Shown one piece after another: positions 1 to 8,150 of a DNA stretch of 64,000 nt. The number at the start of each line of letters is the position of its first letter. The stretch's first letter is position 1. The DNA is taken from positions 250,860 through 314,859 of the forward strand of contig NZ_JAELXQ010000001.1 in assembly GCF_016427605.1 (NCBI RefSeq), read 5' to 3'. The translations under genes and the position numbers were made by a program. Source of the DNA: Ochrobactrum sp. Q0168 (GTDB lineage: Bacteria; Pseudomonadota; Alphaproteobacteria; Rhizobiales; Rhizobiaceae). A model generated the notes under the pieces. The model saw only the letters and a list, made by a program, of their open reading frames with translations. It was not told the origin of the DNA and searched no databases.

Positions 1-327
1 CACGAGCCGGCTCAACAGATAGCCGGCGGCGGTTCCGCAGACAGCGCCCGCAGCCTTGAACAGGAAATCCGCGATTTCCCCGTGCCGTCCAGGCGCGAGA
101 CGCTGCAAAAGCTCGAACAAGCCTGCGCAGCCGACTGTCAGCAACAGGACCGATAGCCAATGACGGGGATAGGCGAGCGCAAAAAGTGTGCCGACGACAA
201 AGAATGCTCCGAAACGCTCGACATCCGCAGGCTCACCGCTGATCGGGCGCAGGTTGATCGGGCCGACCGTGACGATGAGGATGAAGACGAGGACAAGCCA
301 GGCAACAATGCGCAACAGACGCTTCAT
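1..327 (-). CDS. VanZ-like membrane protein (3' end outside window)
   Basis: The minus strand is open from an ATG at 327 to the window edge, giving 109 codons without a stop. The protein starts with a hydrophobic segment at about residues 4-22, has a second membrane stretch at about 40-65, and then the motif RHGEIADFLFKAAGAVCG. An acidic residue pair before a small-residue helix of this kind is typical of VanZ-like proteins, a family of small membrane proteins of mostly unknown role. The C-terminus is missing, so full length cannot be judged. I infer the family from pattern only. It shares a strand with the unrelated exported orphan upstream, separated by a dispersed repeat. Confidence 0.6.
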   Translation of the reverse strand, partial: MKRLLRIVAWLVLVFILIVTVGPINLRPISGEPADVERFGAFFVVGTLFALAYPRHWLSVLLLTVGCAGLFELLQRLAPGRHGEIADFLFKAAGAVCGTAAGYLLSRLV

Positions 328-349
328 GAAAGTTTGTCCCCTATCCGGC

Positions 350-455
350 TCTAGAGCGGTTCGGGTTGAAAAGGAACCGTGGAACTACTCTATCTATTTG
401 TTTTCACGCATTATCCGACGCAAAACCGCTACGCACTTTTGCTGGAAATGCTCTA
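350..455. repeat. Dispersed rhizobial palindromic-type repeat
   Basis: This segment begins CTAGAGCGGTTCGGG and ends GCTGGAAATGCTCTA. The outer TAGAGC/GCTCTA ends are inverted. The interior CGCATTATCCGACGCAAAA and CGCTACGCACTTTTG stretches match, from memory, a repeat common between genes in Brucella, Ochrobactrum and related rhizobia. It lies between two minus-strand genes and supplies the last bases of the exported orphan's stop codon at 453-455. Family assignment is recollection, not a search. Confidence 0.55.
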
Positions 456-821
456 TTCTTCGCTGTGATCTCCCTCATCAGGCTCGTCCTGCTTGGGATC
501 TCCGCATCGGGCATACATTCGGTCTGTAACGGATTTTTTCAGATTATTGCCGAATGGCAATTCATAATGCGCGATGACATCGACGCCCATACACCATTTA
601 ACGTCGTGCGGCGAGAGGCCATAATTGGTTTCCAGAAAGGCCGTCACATATTGGATGCCTTCGTCACAGGTTTCTGTTTTGCAGAATTTGCCGTCATGGG
701 CGAGCTGGCGAATCGACCCTTCGCCGATCTTGACGACGATGGGCTCGACTGCAAACGGAACCGCGCCGCCTATCGCGATGACGATGAGTCCGATCAATGT
801 ATATTTTATCGAGCGCCGCAT
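453..821 (-). CDS. Exported or membrane-anchored hypothetical protein
   Basis: I do not recognise this 122-residue protein. It begins MRRSIKYTLIGLIVIAIGG, a positively charged start followed by one hydrophobic helix at about residues 7-26, so it is either secreted or anchored with its body in the periplasm. The body holds four cysteines (in KFCKTETCDEG, KWCMGVD and YARCGDP), which suggests two disulfides, and the tail is acidic. It reads alone between the repeat at 350-455 and the divergent MerR regulator at 1093. Its stop codon overlaps the end of that repeat. Confidence rests on the clean signal segment and the cysteine pattern. Confidence 0.65.
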   Translation of the reverse strand: MRRSIKYTLIGLIVIAIGGAVPFAVEPIVVKIGEGSIRQLAHDGKFCKTETCDEGIQYVTAFLETNYGLSPHDVKWCMGVDVIAHYELPFGNNLKKSVTDRMYARCGDPKQDEPDEGDHSEE

Positions 822-1031
822 AAATTGCCGTCATACTTGTTTCGTGATGTCGCTATAACGCATGATCGGCAATATCATGGCAAGCTCGTGCAGCCGTGAT
901 AGCGCTATATTGCTGTTTTAATGTCTCTTTTCAGCGACATTCTATGCGGTATTCGTGATTTTCGGCTGTTATAAGCCCAAATTTGCGGCTCCTATAAGAG
1001 TGTCAATATTTTAGTATGTGACGGATTGATA

Positions 1032-1047
1032 TTGACTTTTACGTAAA
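1032..1047. promoter_or_regulatory. Candidate MerR (LiuR-like) operator
   Basis: TTGACTTTTACGTAAA lies about 46 bases ahead of the MerR gene. Its right part TTTACGTAAA is a perfect palindrome, and the whole resembles the inverted TTTACGTTAACGTAAA motif I recall for LiuR-type MerR regulators. It may be the site for autoregulation, with the TTGAC part also serving as a -35 element. This is an inference from pattern. Confidence 0.4.
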
Positions 1048-1092
1048 TGCGGTTGCACAACATTCAATCACTCAAGGTTGAGGTGTGATGCT

Positions 1093-1482
1093 GTGGTGCG
1101 CGAATATTATACGATTACGGAACTGACGCGAGAATTCGGGATATCGACCCGTACCCTGCGTTTCTATGAGGACGAAGGACTGATTGCGCCTGTGCGGCGT
1201 GGCCGGACCCGCTTGTTCCGCCCGTCGGACCGCCACCTTCTCAAGCAGATTTTGCGCGGTAAGCGCTTGGGTTTCTCCATTGCCGAAATTCACGAGATCA
1301 TCCAGATGTATCGGGAGCCGCCTGGCGAAACGGGTCAACTCAAGCTTCTGATGAAGCGTGTCGAAGAAAAACGCGATGATCTGCGCCAGAAGCGCCGCGA
1401 TATCGATGAAACGGTCAGCGAGCTGGATCAGATCGAAGAAGCTTGCATTGAGCGGCTGGCAGAGCTTGGCGTCAGCACGTAA
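1093..1482 (+). CDS. MerR family transcriptional regulator
   Basis: This is a DNA-binding regulator of the MerR family. The helix-turn-helix and wing occupy about residues 5-50 (YTITELTREFGISTRTLRFY, then RRGRTRLF), and a coiled coil follows at about 85-120, rich in Lys, Arg and Glu. No cysteine-rich metal site is evident at the C-terminus, so it is probably not a metal sensor; the nearest relatives I recall are LiuR/AtuR-type regulators of branched-chain or fatty acid breakdown. I chose the GTG at 1093 because GAGGTG sits seven bases upstream; the frame is also open back to a TTG at 1078. No catabolic genes adjoin it, so its targets are elsewhere. The operator candidate at 1032-1047 suggests self-control. 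Confidence 0.85.
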   Translation: MVREYYTITELTREFGISTRTLRFYEDEGLIAPVRRGRTRLFRPSDRHLLKQILRGKRLGFSIAEIHEIIQMYREPPGETGQLKLLMKRVEEKRDDLRQKRRDIDETVSELDQIEEACIERLAELGVST

Positions 1483-1486
1483 CCCG

Positions 1487-2485
1487 TTATTCCGGTTGCG
1501 TATCGGGAACCGGCGAGCACATATTCGCAATTTCCCGCACTGTGCTGTTGTTCTGCTGATCGGCTTTACCGGTAAAGACATCGTCGAACAATTGCGCCTT
1601 GTCGAGTTCGCTTACGACGCAGCCGCAGAATTCCCTGCACAGTGCTTCGCTGCCGGTTTGTGAACAAGCCGCCACGCAAGACTGCGTAAAGGCTTCTCTC
1701 GGCGCTGGTCGGGCAGGTGGCGCGATCTGCACAAAGACATAGACCAGCGAAATGAGCACCGGCTGGTGAATGAGGTAGAAGGCGAGGCTATGCCTTCCAA
1801 TGAAGGTGAGCGGCTTTTGCAGGAAGGTGGGCTTGATGCCGCCAGCCAGCAGCGCCAGCAAGTTGTAGCGTTCGGCGATACGCGCCGCAGCGATCCCCAC
1901 TAGCACAGCACCAAACCAAGGGAACAATGGCACATAGTCGTTGGAGCGCATCGTGACAGTTGAAAGCCCGACAAAAGCCAGCGCGGGATGATTGAAGAGA
2001 TCGGCTCTGGCAAAATAAGGCGCAGCAATGACCAAGATGGCCGCGATCAGTGTCACAATCCAAGGTAGCCGCAGGAAAAGCAGGCCGAGAACACTCGCCA
2101 GCGCAATCTGGTGCAGAATGCCGAAAAAGATGAAGCTCTCCGGCGACATCAGATAGGTGACGCCGGTGATGGCCGCCGCCGCGACCACGATCTGCGCAAG
2201 ACGTATGCCCATCGAACGCCAGCGTATGCCGCGGCCATGGGCCAGAACGAGGCTGAAACCGACGAGAAACAGGAAGCTGGAGGCGATGCAGCGCGCAAAG
2301 AGTTTCCAGCCGCCCTGCGCCGTCGTTGCCGGGGCCATATAGCCGAAAAATTCCAGATCCCAGCCAAAATGATAGATCGCCATGGCGATCAGCGCGATGC
2401 CGCGCGCGATATCGATGCGCCCGAGACGTCCCAAAGAGGCGCGAGGGGTGGCAGATGTGGTTTCCGCTTCGGCAGTATTCTGCAT
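1487..2485 (-). CDS. Acyltransferase-like multi-pass membrane protein (DUF1624 / HGSNAT-type)
   Basis: This is an integral membrane protein of 332 residues with the conserved opening RIDIARGIALIAMAIYHFGW. That pattern marks the DUF1624 / heparan-alpha-glucosaminide acetyltransferase catalytic-like group, thought to move acyl groups across or onto membrane-facing sugars. About eight hydrophobic segments follow, then a conserved ending segment near SLAFYLIHQPVLISLVYVF. The last about 75 residues are a soluble tail with several cysteines (ACSQTGSEALCREFCGC), an unusual feature that could form disulfides. The frame extends to a GTG at 2524, but the ATG at 2485 has GGAAAG just upstream and starts nearer the domain. 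It ends five bases from the convergent MerR gene. Substrate is unknown. Confidence 0.75.
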   Translation of the reverse strand: MQNTAEAETTSATPRASLGRLGRIDIARGIALIAMAIYHFGWDLEFFGYMAPATTAQGGWKLFARCIASSFLFLVGFSLVLAHGRGIRWRSMGIRLAQIVVAAAAITGVTYLMSPESFIFFGILHQIALASVLGLLFLRLPWIVTLIAAILVIAAPYFARADLFNHPALAFVGLSTVTMRSNDYVPLFPWFGAVLVGIAAARIAERYNLLALLAGGIKPTFLQKPLTFIGRHSLAFYLIHQPVLISLVYVFVQIAPPARPAPREAFTQSCVAACSQTGSEALCREFCGCVVSELDKAQLFDDVFTGKADQQNNSTVREIANMCSPVPDTQPE

Positions 2486-2600
2486 GGTGCTTTCCGGCTC
2501 CGATTCCTCGCAAATCTCTACCACAGGCTGAGCCCAATTCTATAGTATTGCGAGACGCGGGATTCGATCCCGTGTTGATCGGTTCGCTTGGGGTTTCAGG

Positions 2601-3392
2601 GTGTTCTATAGTTTTTCAAAGCTTTTCTGGCTTTTCTTTCAACCACTTACGATCATTTTTCTGTTCGTTTTGCTTGGCATGGTGGCGGTCTGGGTCCGCT
2701 TTCGCAAAACCGGGCGGGCTATTTTAGTCGCGGCCGCGCTCATTCTGTTTGTCAGCGCGTTCACGACGCTTGGCGCTTTGTTTCTCGCACCGCTGGAAGA
2801 CCGTTTTCCCAAAACGGCTTTGCCGGACCATGTCGACGGCATTGTCGTTCTGGGCGGTTACATGAACGGCGACATCAATGCGGGACGGCCGGGATTTGAA
2901 CTGAACAGCGCTGCCGACCGTATCGTCGAGACCATGCGGTTGGCACGGCTTTATCCGGATGCGAAAGTCATCATTTCCGGCGGCGAGGGCGCGTTTTTTG
3001 AAGAATCCACCAGCGAAGCCGATACAACGCGTACGCTTCTGAATGATTTGGGTTTCTCCGGCGATCGCTATATTTACGAGAACAAGTCGCGCAATACCGT
3101 TGAAAATGCGGTCTTCTCGAAAGAGCTGGCCCAGCCTAAACCGGGCGAAAAATGGCTGCTGGTGACCTCCGCTTATCACATGCCGCGTTCGGTGGGCTGT
3201 TTTCGCAAGGCCGGTTTCGACGTGATCGCATGGCCGGTCGATTACAAGACGCGCCTGAACGAGAAATTCTCCATCTATCTGGAGTCACCGAACGATGCCC
3301 TGTCGCGCTTCAGCGTGGCGATGCGGGAGTGGGTGGGGCTGGGCGCTTATCGCTTCACAGGCAAGACAGATATGTTCCTGCCGCAACCCTGA
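2601..3392 (+). CDS. YdcF family protein (DUF218), membrane-anchored
   Basis: This protein of 263 residues has two N-terminal membrane helices (about residues 8-30 and 38-60) and a DUF218 domain at about 78-240, as in ElyC/SanA/YdcF proteins of the cell envelope. Family marks are VDGIVVLGGYMN, KVIISGGEGAF, the DTTRTLLNDLG helix, ENKSRNTVENA and LLVTSAYHMPRS. Roles known for relatives are in envelope integrity and peptidoglycan precursor metabolism, but the reaction is unclear. The start is a GTG at 2601 with GGGG about eight bases upstream. It diverges from the acyltransferase-like gene, and an eight-pair hairpin lies between them at 2555-2575. Confidence 0.85.
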   Translation: MFYSFSKLFWLFFQPLTIIFLFVLLGMVAVWVRFRKTGRAILVAAALILFVSAFTTLGALFLAPLEDRFPKTALPDHVDGIVVLGGYMNGDINAGRPGFELNSAADRIVETMRLARLYPDAKVIISGGEGAFFEESTSEADTTRTLLNDLGFSGDRYIYENKSRNTVENAVFSKELAQPKPGEKWLLVTSAYHMPRSVGCFRKAGFDVIAWPVDYKTRLNEKFSIYLESPNDALSRFSVAMREWVGLGAYRFTGKTDMFLPQP

Positions 3393-3960
3393 TGCCGCAA
3401 TTCTGCCGCCACTATAAAGGATTTGTTAACGAAAGAGATTCGTAAGGTTTTGATTTGAATTATGTTTTTTAATTGCATTGCTGGCGGTGTTGACAGCTTG
3501 CCGCATTTCAGCCGCTTTTCGCCGTTGCTTTTCGCACTTCACATAGCTATATGCTTGGTAACAGTGACGTGATCAAAGCCACTGTTTGTCAGACCGATAC
3601 ACAATAGGGTTATGAAAAGTTCCATGGACGACACCGTTCAAAAATCCTGCTGGGGCGTCACGCTCTGGGCAGTCATTGGGCTCGCCGCTATCATTCTCAT
3701 GGCCTACCTCTTCTCTGTCTGATCGATAAGGCGTTGCCGATCCAGTTGATCCGAAAGCAGCGCGGAAACAGAGCTACGCATTCCGGAAAATTGATGCCGC
3801 ATTTCGGCAATCCGTTTGCGTTATTCCTTTCTTACACTATCTGATATGAATGTACCGCAACGCGTGTTGTATTCGCTCGCGCATACAATTGTCTGGATAG
3901 GACGGGCGTTAGGTCAAAGCTTGGTCAGCTCCGACAAGTCGAAGCTGCAGAAGGTGTGGA
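3393..3960. other. Long intergenic stretch with one small ORF
   Basis: Between the YdcF gene and sdaA there are 568 bases. The only coding candidate I see is the 36-codon membrane ORF at 3612-3722. The rest is AT-richer than its surroundings, with no clear terminator hairpin after the YdcF gene. sdaA is preceded by GAAGGTG, a fair ribosome binding site. Confidence 0.5.
3612..3722 (+). CDS. Small single-pass membrane protein (36 residues)
   Basis: ATG at 3612 opens a 36-codon frame ending with TGA at 3720-3722. The product begins MKSSMDDTVQKSCWG, followed by one hydrophobic helix, TLWAVIGLAAIILMAYLF, that reaches almost to the C-terminus. This composition, a short polar head and one clean helix, is what real small membrane proteins look like and is unlikely by chance in this stretch. 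A second ATG at 3624 is possible; neither has a strong ribosome binding site. It stands alone, and I cannot assign a function. Confidence 0.5.
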   Translation: MKSSMDDTVQKSCWGVTLWAVIGLAAIILMAYLFSV

Positions 3961-5364
3961 ATGTTTCTGTCGGTTTTCGATCTCTTCAAGATTGGTATTG
4001 GGCCTTCCAGTTCCCATACGATGGGCCCTATGACGGCTGCCCGGATGTTTCTCAATGAGATCCTCAGCGGCAACTGGCCTCGGCCTGCGCATTCCAGAAT
4101 CGTGCGCCTGAAAGCGAGCCTGCACGGTTCGCTGGCTTATACCGGCGTTGGTCACGCGACCGACCGCGCGGTCATTCTTGGCCTTTGCGGCTTTTTGCCC
4201 GACACGATCGATCCAGATATCATGGATACGGAAGTCCAGAAGGTTCTGGCGAGCAAGACGGTGCAGCCGGAAGGCCACCCGTCCTATCAGTTCGATCCTA
4301 CGGTTGATCTCGTTCTCGACCGGAAGACGCCGCTTCCCGGCCACGCTAACGGCATGGCGTTCTCGGCTTACGACCGTGATGACAATCTGCTGTTGCGCCG
4401 TGCCTATTTTTCCATTGGCGGCGGTTTCGTCGTCACCGAGGAAGAACTGAGCCGCGTCCAGCGCAGCGGCGCGAAGCCGGATGATAAGGCCGATGTGCCT
4501 TATCCTTTCCGCAATGCCGCTGAAATGCTGGTCATGGCCCATGAGAGCGGGCTGTCGATTGCGGAAATGAAGCGCGCCAATGAAGAAGTGCATATGTCGC
4601 GGGAGGAACTCGACGCGGGATTGGATCGCGTCTGGGGCGCCATGCGCGGCTGCATCGAGCGCGGTCTGAGCCGGGAAGGCATCATGCCCGGCGGGTTGGG
4701 CGTTCGTCGTCGTGCGCGGCATATCCACGACAAGCTTCAGGACGACTGGCGCAACAACCGGAGCAATCCGCTGCTGGCCAATGACTGGCTATCGGTCTAT
4801 GCCATGGCGGTCAACGAGGAGAACGCCTCGGGCGGCAGGGTGGTTACGGCCCCGACCAATGGTGCTGCGGGCGTGGTGCCTGCGGTGCTGCGCTACTATT
4901 TGCATTTCCATGATGATGCGGACCAGAAGGGTATTCGCGATTTTCTGCTGACGTCGGCAGCTATAGGTGGCGTCATCAAGCTCAATGCATCGATTTCCGG
5001 CGCAGAGGTCGGGTGTCAGGGCGAGGTGGGTTCCGCTTCTGCAATGGCGGCAGCCGGACTGGCAGCTGTGCTGGGCGGTTCACCGGAGCAGATCGAAAAT
5101 GCCGCTGAAATCGCGCTTGAGCATCATTTGGGCATGACCTGCGATCCCGTCGCCGGACTGGTGCAGGTGCCATGCATCGAACGCAACGCGCTCGGTGCGG
5201 TAAAGGCCGTAACGGCTGCGTCGCTGGCGGTGAAGGGTGACGGCAAGCATTTCGTGCCGCTTGATGCCTGTATCGAGACCATGCGTCAGACCGGCCACGA
5301 CATGAGCGAGCGCTACAAGGAAACCAGTCAGGGCGGTCTGGCCGTCAATGTGGTAGCCTGTTGA
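3961..5364 (+). CDS. sdaA: L-serine ammonia-lyase, iron-sulfur, single-chain
   Basis: This enzyme turns L-serine into pyruvate and ammonia in the cytoplasm using a [4Fe-4S] cluster. At 467 residues it has the length of the single-chain bacterial form with beta domain first and alpha domain second. The N-terminus [20 protein letters not shown] is the family signature (IGPSSSHT). In the alpha part [34 protein letters not shown] and [18 protein letters not shown] carry the cluster cysteines. It reads on its own, 69 bases ahead of the DUF1489 gene. Assignment is secure. Confidence 0.96.
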   Translation: MFLSVFDLFKIGIGPSSSHTMGPMTAARMFLNEILSGNWPRPAHSRIVRLKASLHGSLAYTGVGHATDRAVILGLCGFLPDTIDPDIMDTEVQKVLASKTVQPEGHPSYQFDPTVDLVLDRKTPLPGHANGMAFSAYDRDDNLLLRRAYFSIGGGFVVTEEELSRVQRSGAKPDDKADVPYPFRNAAEMLVMAHESGLSIAEMKRANEEVHMSREELDAGLDRVWGAMRGCIERGLSREGIMPGGLGVRRRARHIHDKLQDDWRNNRSNPLLANDWLSVYAMAVNEENASGGRVVTAPTNGAAGVVPAVLRYYLHFHDDADQKGIRDFLLTSAAIGGVIKLNASISGAEVGCQGEVGSASAMAAAGLAAVLGGSPEQIENAAEIALEHHLGMTCDPVAGLVQVPCIERNALGAVKAVTAASLAVKGDGKHFVPLDACIETMRQTGHDMSERYKETSQGGLAVNVVAC

Positions 5365-5433
5365 TCGCTCAACTTTAGGAGAACATGATTCTTCACGCTT
5401 GAAGCGGTGGCGTCCCTTGGTTAAACCGCTTCC

Positions 5434-5871
5434 ATGGCTCTCAATCTCGTCAAGCTTTGTGTTGGTTGCGATAGTATCGAAGATCTCGCAGCCTGGATCG
5501 ATTTCCGCCTTGCTGAACAGCGGGGCGCGGGGCTCGTGCCCGAGCAGACTCACACGACGCGGATGGTGCCTAAGCGCATTGACGAGCTGCTTGAGGGCGG
5601 TTCGCTCTATTGGGTCATCAAGGGCAATATCCAGTGTCGCCAGCGACTGCTGGATGTCCGCCCCTTTACGGATGAAGCTGGTATCAGCCGCTGTCATTTC
5701 GTGCTGGAACCGAAGATCGTTCCAACGGAATGGCAACCGCGCCGCGCATTTCAGGGCTGGCGTTATCTGAGCGAGAACGAAGTGCCACGTGATGAAGCGG
5801 CCGGAAAATCGGGCAGGGCTGCACTCCCCGCCGAGCTGCGTCAGGAACTGGCCGCACTCGGACTGCTCTGA
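5434..5871 (+). CDS. DUF1489 family protein
   Basis: This 145-residue soluble protein of unknown function belongs, from memory, to DUF1489, a family confined largely to alphaproteobacteria. Marks include LVKLCVGCDSIEDLAAW near the start, TRMVPKR at about 45, GSLYWVIKG at about 55 and the C-terminal RAFQGWRYL. There is no signal peptide or membrane segment. An invariant-looking basic and aromatic core (TRMVPKR, YWVIKG, CRQ) suggests nucleic acid or nucleotide contact, which is only a guess. It is followed closely by a strong terminator at 5891-5927. Confidence 0.85.
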   Translation: MALNLVKLCVGCDSIEDLAAWIDFRLAEQRGAGLVPEQTHTTRMVPKRIDELLEGGSLYWVIKGNIQCRQRLLDVRPFTDEAGISRCHFVLEPKIVPTEWQPRRAFQGWRYLSENEVPRDEAAGKSGRAALPAELRQELAALGLL

Positions 5872-5890
5872 GCAATTTACCCAGAATCAA

Positions 5891-5927
5891 AAAGGCCCAC
5901 CGAAAATCGGCGGGCCTTTGTTTTATT
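5891..5927 (+). terminator. Rho-independent terminator after the DUF1489 gene
   Basis: AAAGGCCC pairs with GGGCCTTT, with an extra CCG/CGG pair inside, and TGTTTTATT follows. The A-run ahead of the stem means it can also serve the minus-strand gene ending at 5942. Confidence 0.85.
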
Positions 5928-5941
5928 CGGCTCATTCCGGG

Positions 5942-6235
5942 TCAGTTTTCAATCGTCACGCGAACGGTGATCGTATTGGAATTGACCGGCAGCGTCATGC
6001 GCATCCGCGCGCGGGGCTGGGCAAGCCGCTTGTTGCGGGCAGCGTGGCTGACCAGCAGGCCAACGAGATCACGGGTTTGAAACCCGGTGCCGCGGCGCAC
6101 ATCGGCAATCCGCAATGCGGCTTGCTTGAGTGTCTGCACGGAGAACAGGCCGCCGAGTGCAGGCGCACGGGTTTCTTCATGAGACCAGACGGTCTTCAGC
6201 GGTGGTTGTACGTAAGTGTCTTTCATATTGGACAT
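5942..6235 (-). CDS. Small basic hypothetical protein
   Basis: I do not recognise this 97-residue protein. It starts MSNMKDTYVQPPLKTVWSHE with AGAGGG ten bases upstream. The middle is rich in Arg and Ala, and the end reads NTITVRVTIEN, a likely beta strand. There is no signal peptide. It lies 73 bases downstream of the carboxypeptidase gene on the same strand, so the two may be cotranscribed, but the content gives no link to peptidoglycan. Good ribosome binding site, coding-like composition and position before a terminator support a real gene. Confidence 0.6.
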   Translation of the reverse strand: MSNMKDTYVQPPLKTVWSHEETRAPALGGLFSVQTLKQAALRIADVRRGTGFQTRDLVGLLVSHAARNKRLAQPRARMRMTLPVNSNTITVRVTIEN

Positions 6236-6308
6236 CTCGAAACCCTCTACGCTTTACAAAATTCGGGTTTGAAGCTGTTGCGAGGGGCGAAAGTCCCCTC
6301 GCGATTGA

Positions 6309-7742
6309 TCAGTTAGCGACGGCATAGCAGCCGAAGCTCTTCTTCTTCAGAGAAGCACAAGCATCCCATGCGGCCTGCTTCGAGTTGAAGCCGACGAAAC
6401 GGGCACGGTAGTAAGTGGCGCTGCCCTTGCTGAATGTTTCCGTGTACGGCGACGCACTGCGCAGCGCGCCACCGACAGACGAGGAAGCCTTGGCAAGCAT
6501 GTCGCGGGCCTGGCCTTCGCTCGGCAGAGAACCGATCTGGATAGCCCAGCCGCCCGCAGACGGTGCCGACGCAGTCGTGACCGGATCAACGTCCTGCTGT
6601 GACTGTGCCTGCGCTTGTGCCTGCAACGTGCCGGATGGGATTTTGGCCTTCGGCGTCGGGCGAATGGCGGCCTGTGCAGCGAGAGCTGCCGGACGGGCGG
6701 TCGGCGCGGCAAGGGCGAGCACCTGCGGCTGGTCCGCATCGCCTTCACCGGATTCGCTATTGATCGTGTCGCTAACCGTTTCCACGCGGGCGACCGGAAC
6801 CGGCGCATGTCTTGCCTTCGGCAGATCGACAGCGGCAACGGTTTGCGGCACGTCATTCGTTGCGGCAATAAGGGCGTCAGTGCTACGACCGCGTGTTGCC
6901 TTCGGCAGATACTGACGGATGAGCTGCGCCATATGGGCGTCGCGGCTTGCGCCGGTATTGCCGCCCATGACGACGGCGACGATGCGGCGGCCATCGAGAT
7001 TGACCGACGAAACGAGGTTGTATCCGGAAGCATTGGTGTAGCCGGTCTTGATGCCGTCCACGCCTTCAATGCGGCCGAGCAGGCGGTTGTGACCGTTGAT
7101 GGTCTGGCCGCGATAAACGAAGCTGCGGCGCGAGAAATATGCGAATTCACGCGGGAAATGCTGACGCAGCGCAATGCCGAGGATCGCCATGTCGCGCGCC
7201 GTGGAATGCTGCGCCATGTTTGGAAGGCCGGAAGCATTGCGGAACGTGGTATTGCGCATGCCGAGACGGCGTGCCTTCGCGGTCATCATCTGGGCAAAAC
7301 GCTCTTCCGAGCCGCCAATATATTCGCCGACGGCCGTTGCCGCGTCATTGGCAGATTTGGTGACCATCGCAAGCGCCGCATCTTCGGCGCGAATGGTTTG
7401 CCCCGGACGGAAGCCAATCTTTGTTGGCGGACGCGCGCGGGCGTAAGCCGACACAGGAATCGGCGTGTCGCGATTGATGCGCCCGGCCTGCATGGCTTCA
7501 AACAGCATATAGAGCGTCATCATCTTGGTCAGCGAAGCGGGATAACGCTGCGCATCGGCATTCGCAGCAAAGAGCGTCTTGCCCGTATTGGCGTCGACAA
7601 CGATTGCTGCATATCTGTCGCTTGCGGCAATGGCCGGTATGGTGGTGGAGGCTGTCGAACAGCCCGTTACGGTCGCGAGAAGAAGCGTAGCCTGCGCCGC
7701 TTTTTTCAGGGCATATGCGACTTTACTGAATGCCATACGCAC
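6309..7742 (-). CDS. D-alanyl-D-alanine carboxypeptidase (PBP5/6 type) with SPOR domain
   Basis: This is a penicillin-binding carboxypeptidase that trims the terminal D-alanine from peptidoglycan stem peptides. The three catalytic motifs are present: SLTK at residues 70-73, SAN at 130-132 and KTG at 232-234. The N-terminus has a hydrophobic export signal ending LATVTGC, where VTGC fits a lipobox, so the mature protein may be a lipoprotein. After a Pro/Ala/Gln-rich linker (about 290-395) comes a SPOR domain (about 398-477, starting GGWAIQIGS), which binds denuded glycan strands at division sites. The GTG at 7742 has GTAGGG eight bases upstream; an ATG two codons later is an alternative. The PBP5-type C-terminal amphipathic anchor is absent and replaced by SPOR. 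Confidence 0.92.
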   Translation of the reverse strand: MRMAFSKVAYALKKAAQATLLLATVTGCSTASTTIPAIAASDRYAAIVVDANTGKTLFAANADAQRYPASLTKMMTLYMLFEAMQAGRINRDTPIPVSAYARARPPTKIGFRPGQTIRAEDAALAMVTKSANDAATAVGEYIGGSEERFAQMMTAKARRLGMRNTTFRNASGLPNMAQHSTARDMAILGIALRQHFPREFAYFSRRSFVYRGQTINGHNRLLGRIEGVDGIKTGYTNASGYNLVSSVNLDGRRIVAVVMGGNTGASRDAHMAQLIRQYLPKATRGRSTDALIAATNDVPQTVAAVDLPKARHAPVPVARVETVSDTINSESGEGDADQPQVLALAAPTARPAALAAQAAIRPTPKAKIPSGTLQAQAQAQSQQDVDPVTTASAPSAGGWAIQIGSLPSEGQARDMLAKASSSVGGALRSASPYTETFSKGSATYYRARFVGFNSKQAAWDACASLKKKSFGCYAVAN

Positions 7743-8150
7743 GGTGATGACCCTACCTGTATTCCGGAATTTTTAAGCTGAGGCGCAAAAGGCACACAGC
7801 AATCTAATTCCACCACCCTAATGTCATCAGCGTTACTAATCCGTTTATGGTAAGCGGGTCGTTCACAAATATCCGAAATTTTTTGGCCGCCCCGCGTTGC
7901 TAGCAGCTTTGATCACGCATTTATGAAGAACTTTTTGCGCCGGCGTGGGGCCCATCCGGGCAAAATTCCGGGGGTGCATTCAGCAGAAAGCGTTAGCAAT
8001 CCGGGCGTTGACCTATATTAGTTGTGTCAAGGGGCTCGCTGGTAATAAGTCTCGGTTGCAAGTGCCATTGAAGGGCTTAAAATCAGCGGGAGAAGACCTA
8101 CATATTGAGGCAGGGCGGGGTCGACAGATGGGCATTTGGGTACAGGTTTC
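7743..8150. other. Divergent intergenic region, carboxypeptidase / clpS
   Basis: These 408 bases separate the minus-strand carboxypeptidase gene from clpS. I see no convincing gene. A sequence CCTATATTAG at 8012-8021 fits a sigma-32 type -10 pattern (CYTATNTNNG) as I recall it for alphaproteobacteria, and would suit heat control of clpSA, but I find no matching -35 at the right distance. It remains a weak hint. Confidence 0.3.

Noticed and set aside
2555..2575. Hairpin with a TTCGA loop resembling a tRNA T-arm
   Set aside because: The stem ACGCGGGA / TCCCGTGT has a five-base loop, not the seven-base T-loop, and no acceptor or anticodon arms can be folded around it. Not a tRNA; perhaps an operator between divergent genes.
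8012..8021. Sigma-32 promoter for clpS
   Set aside because: The -10 pattern fits but no -35 box is present at a fitting distance.
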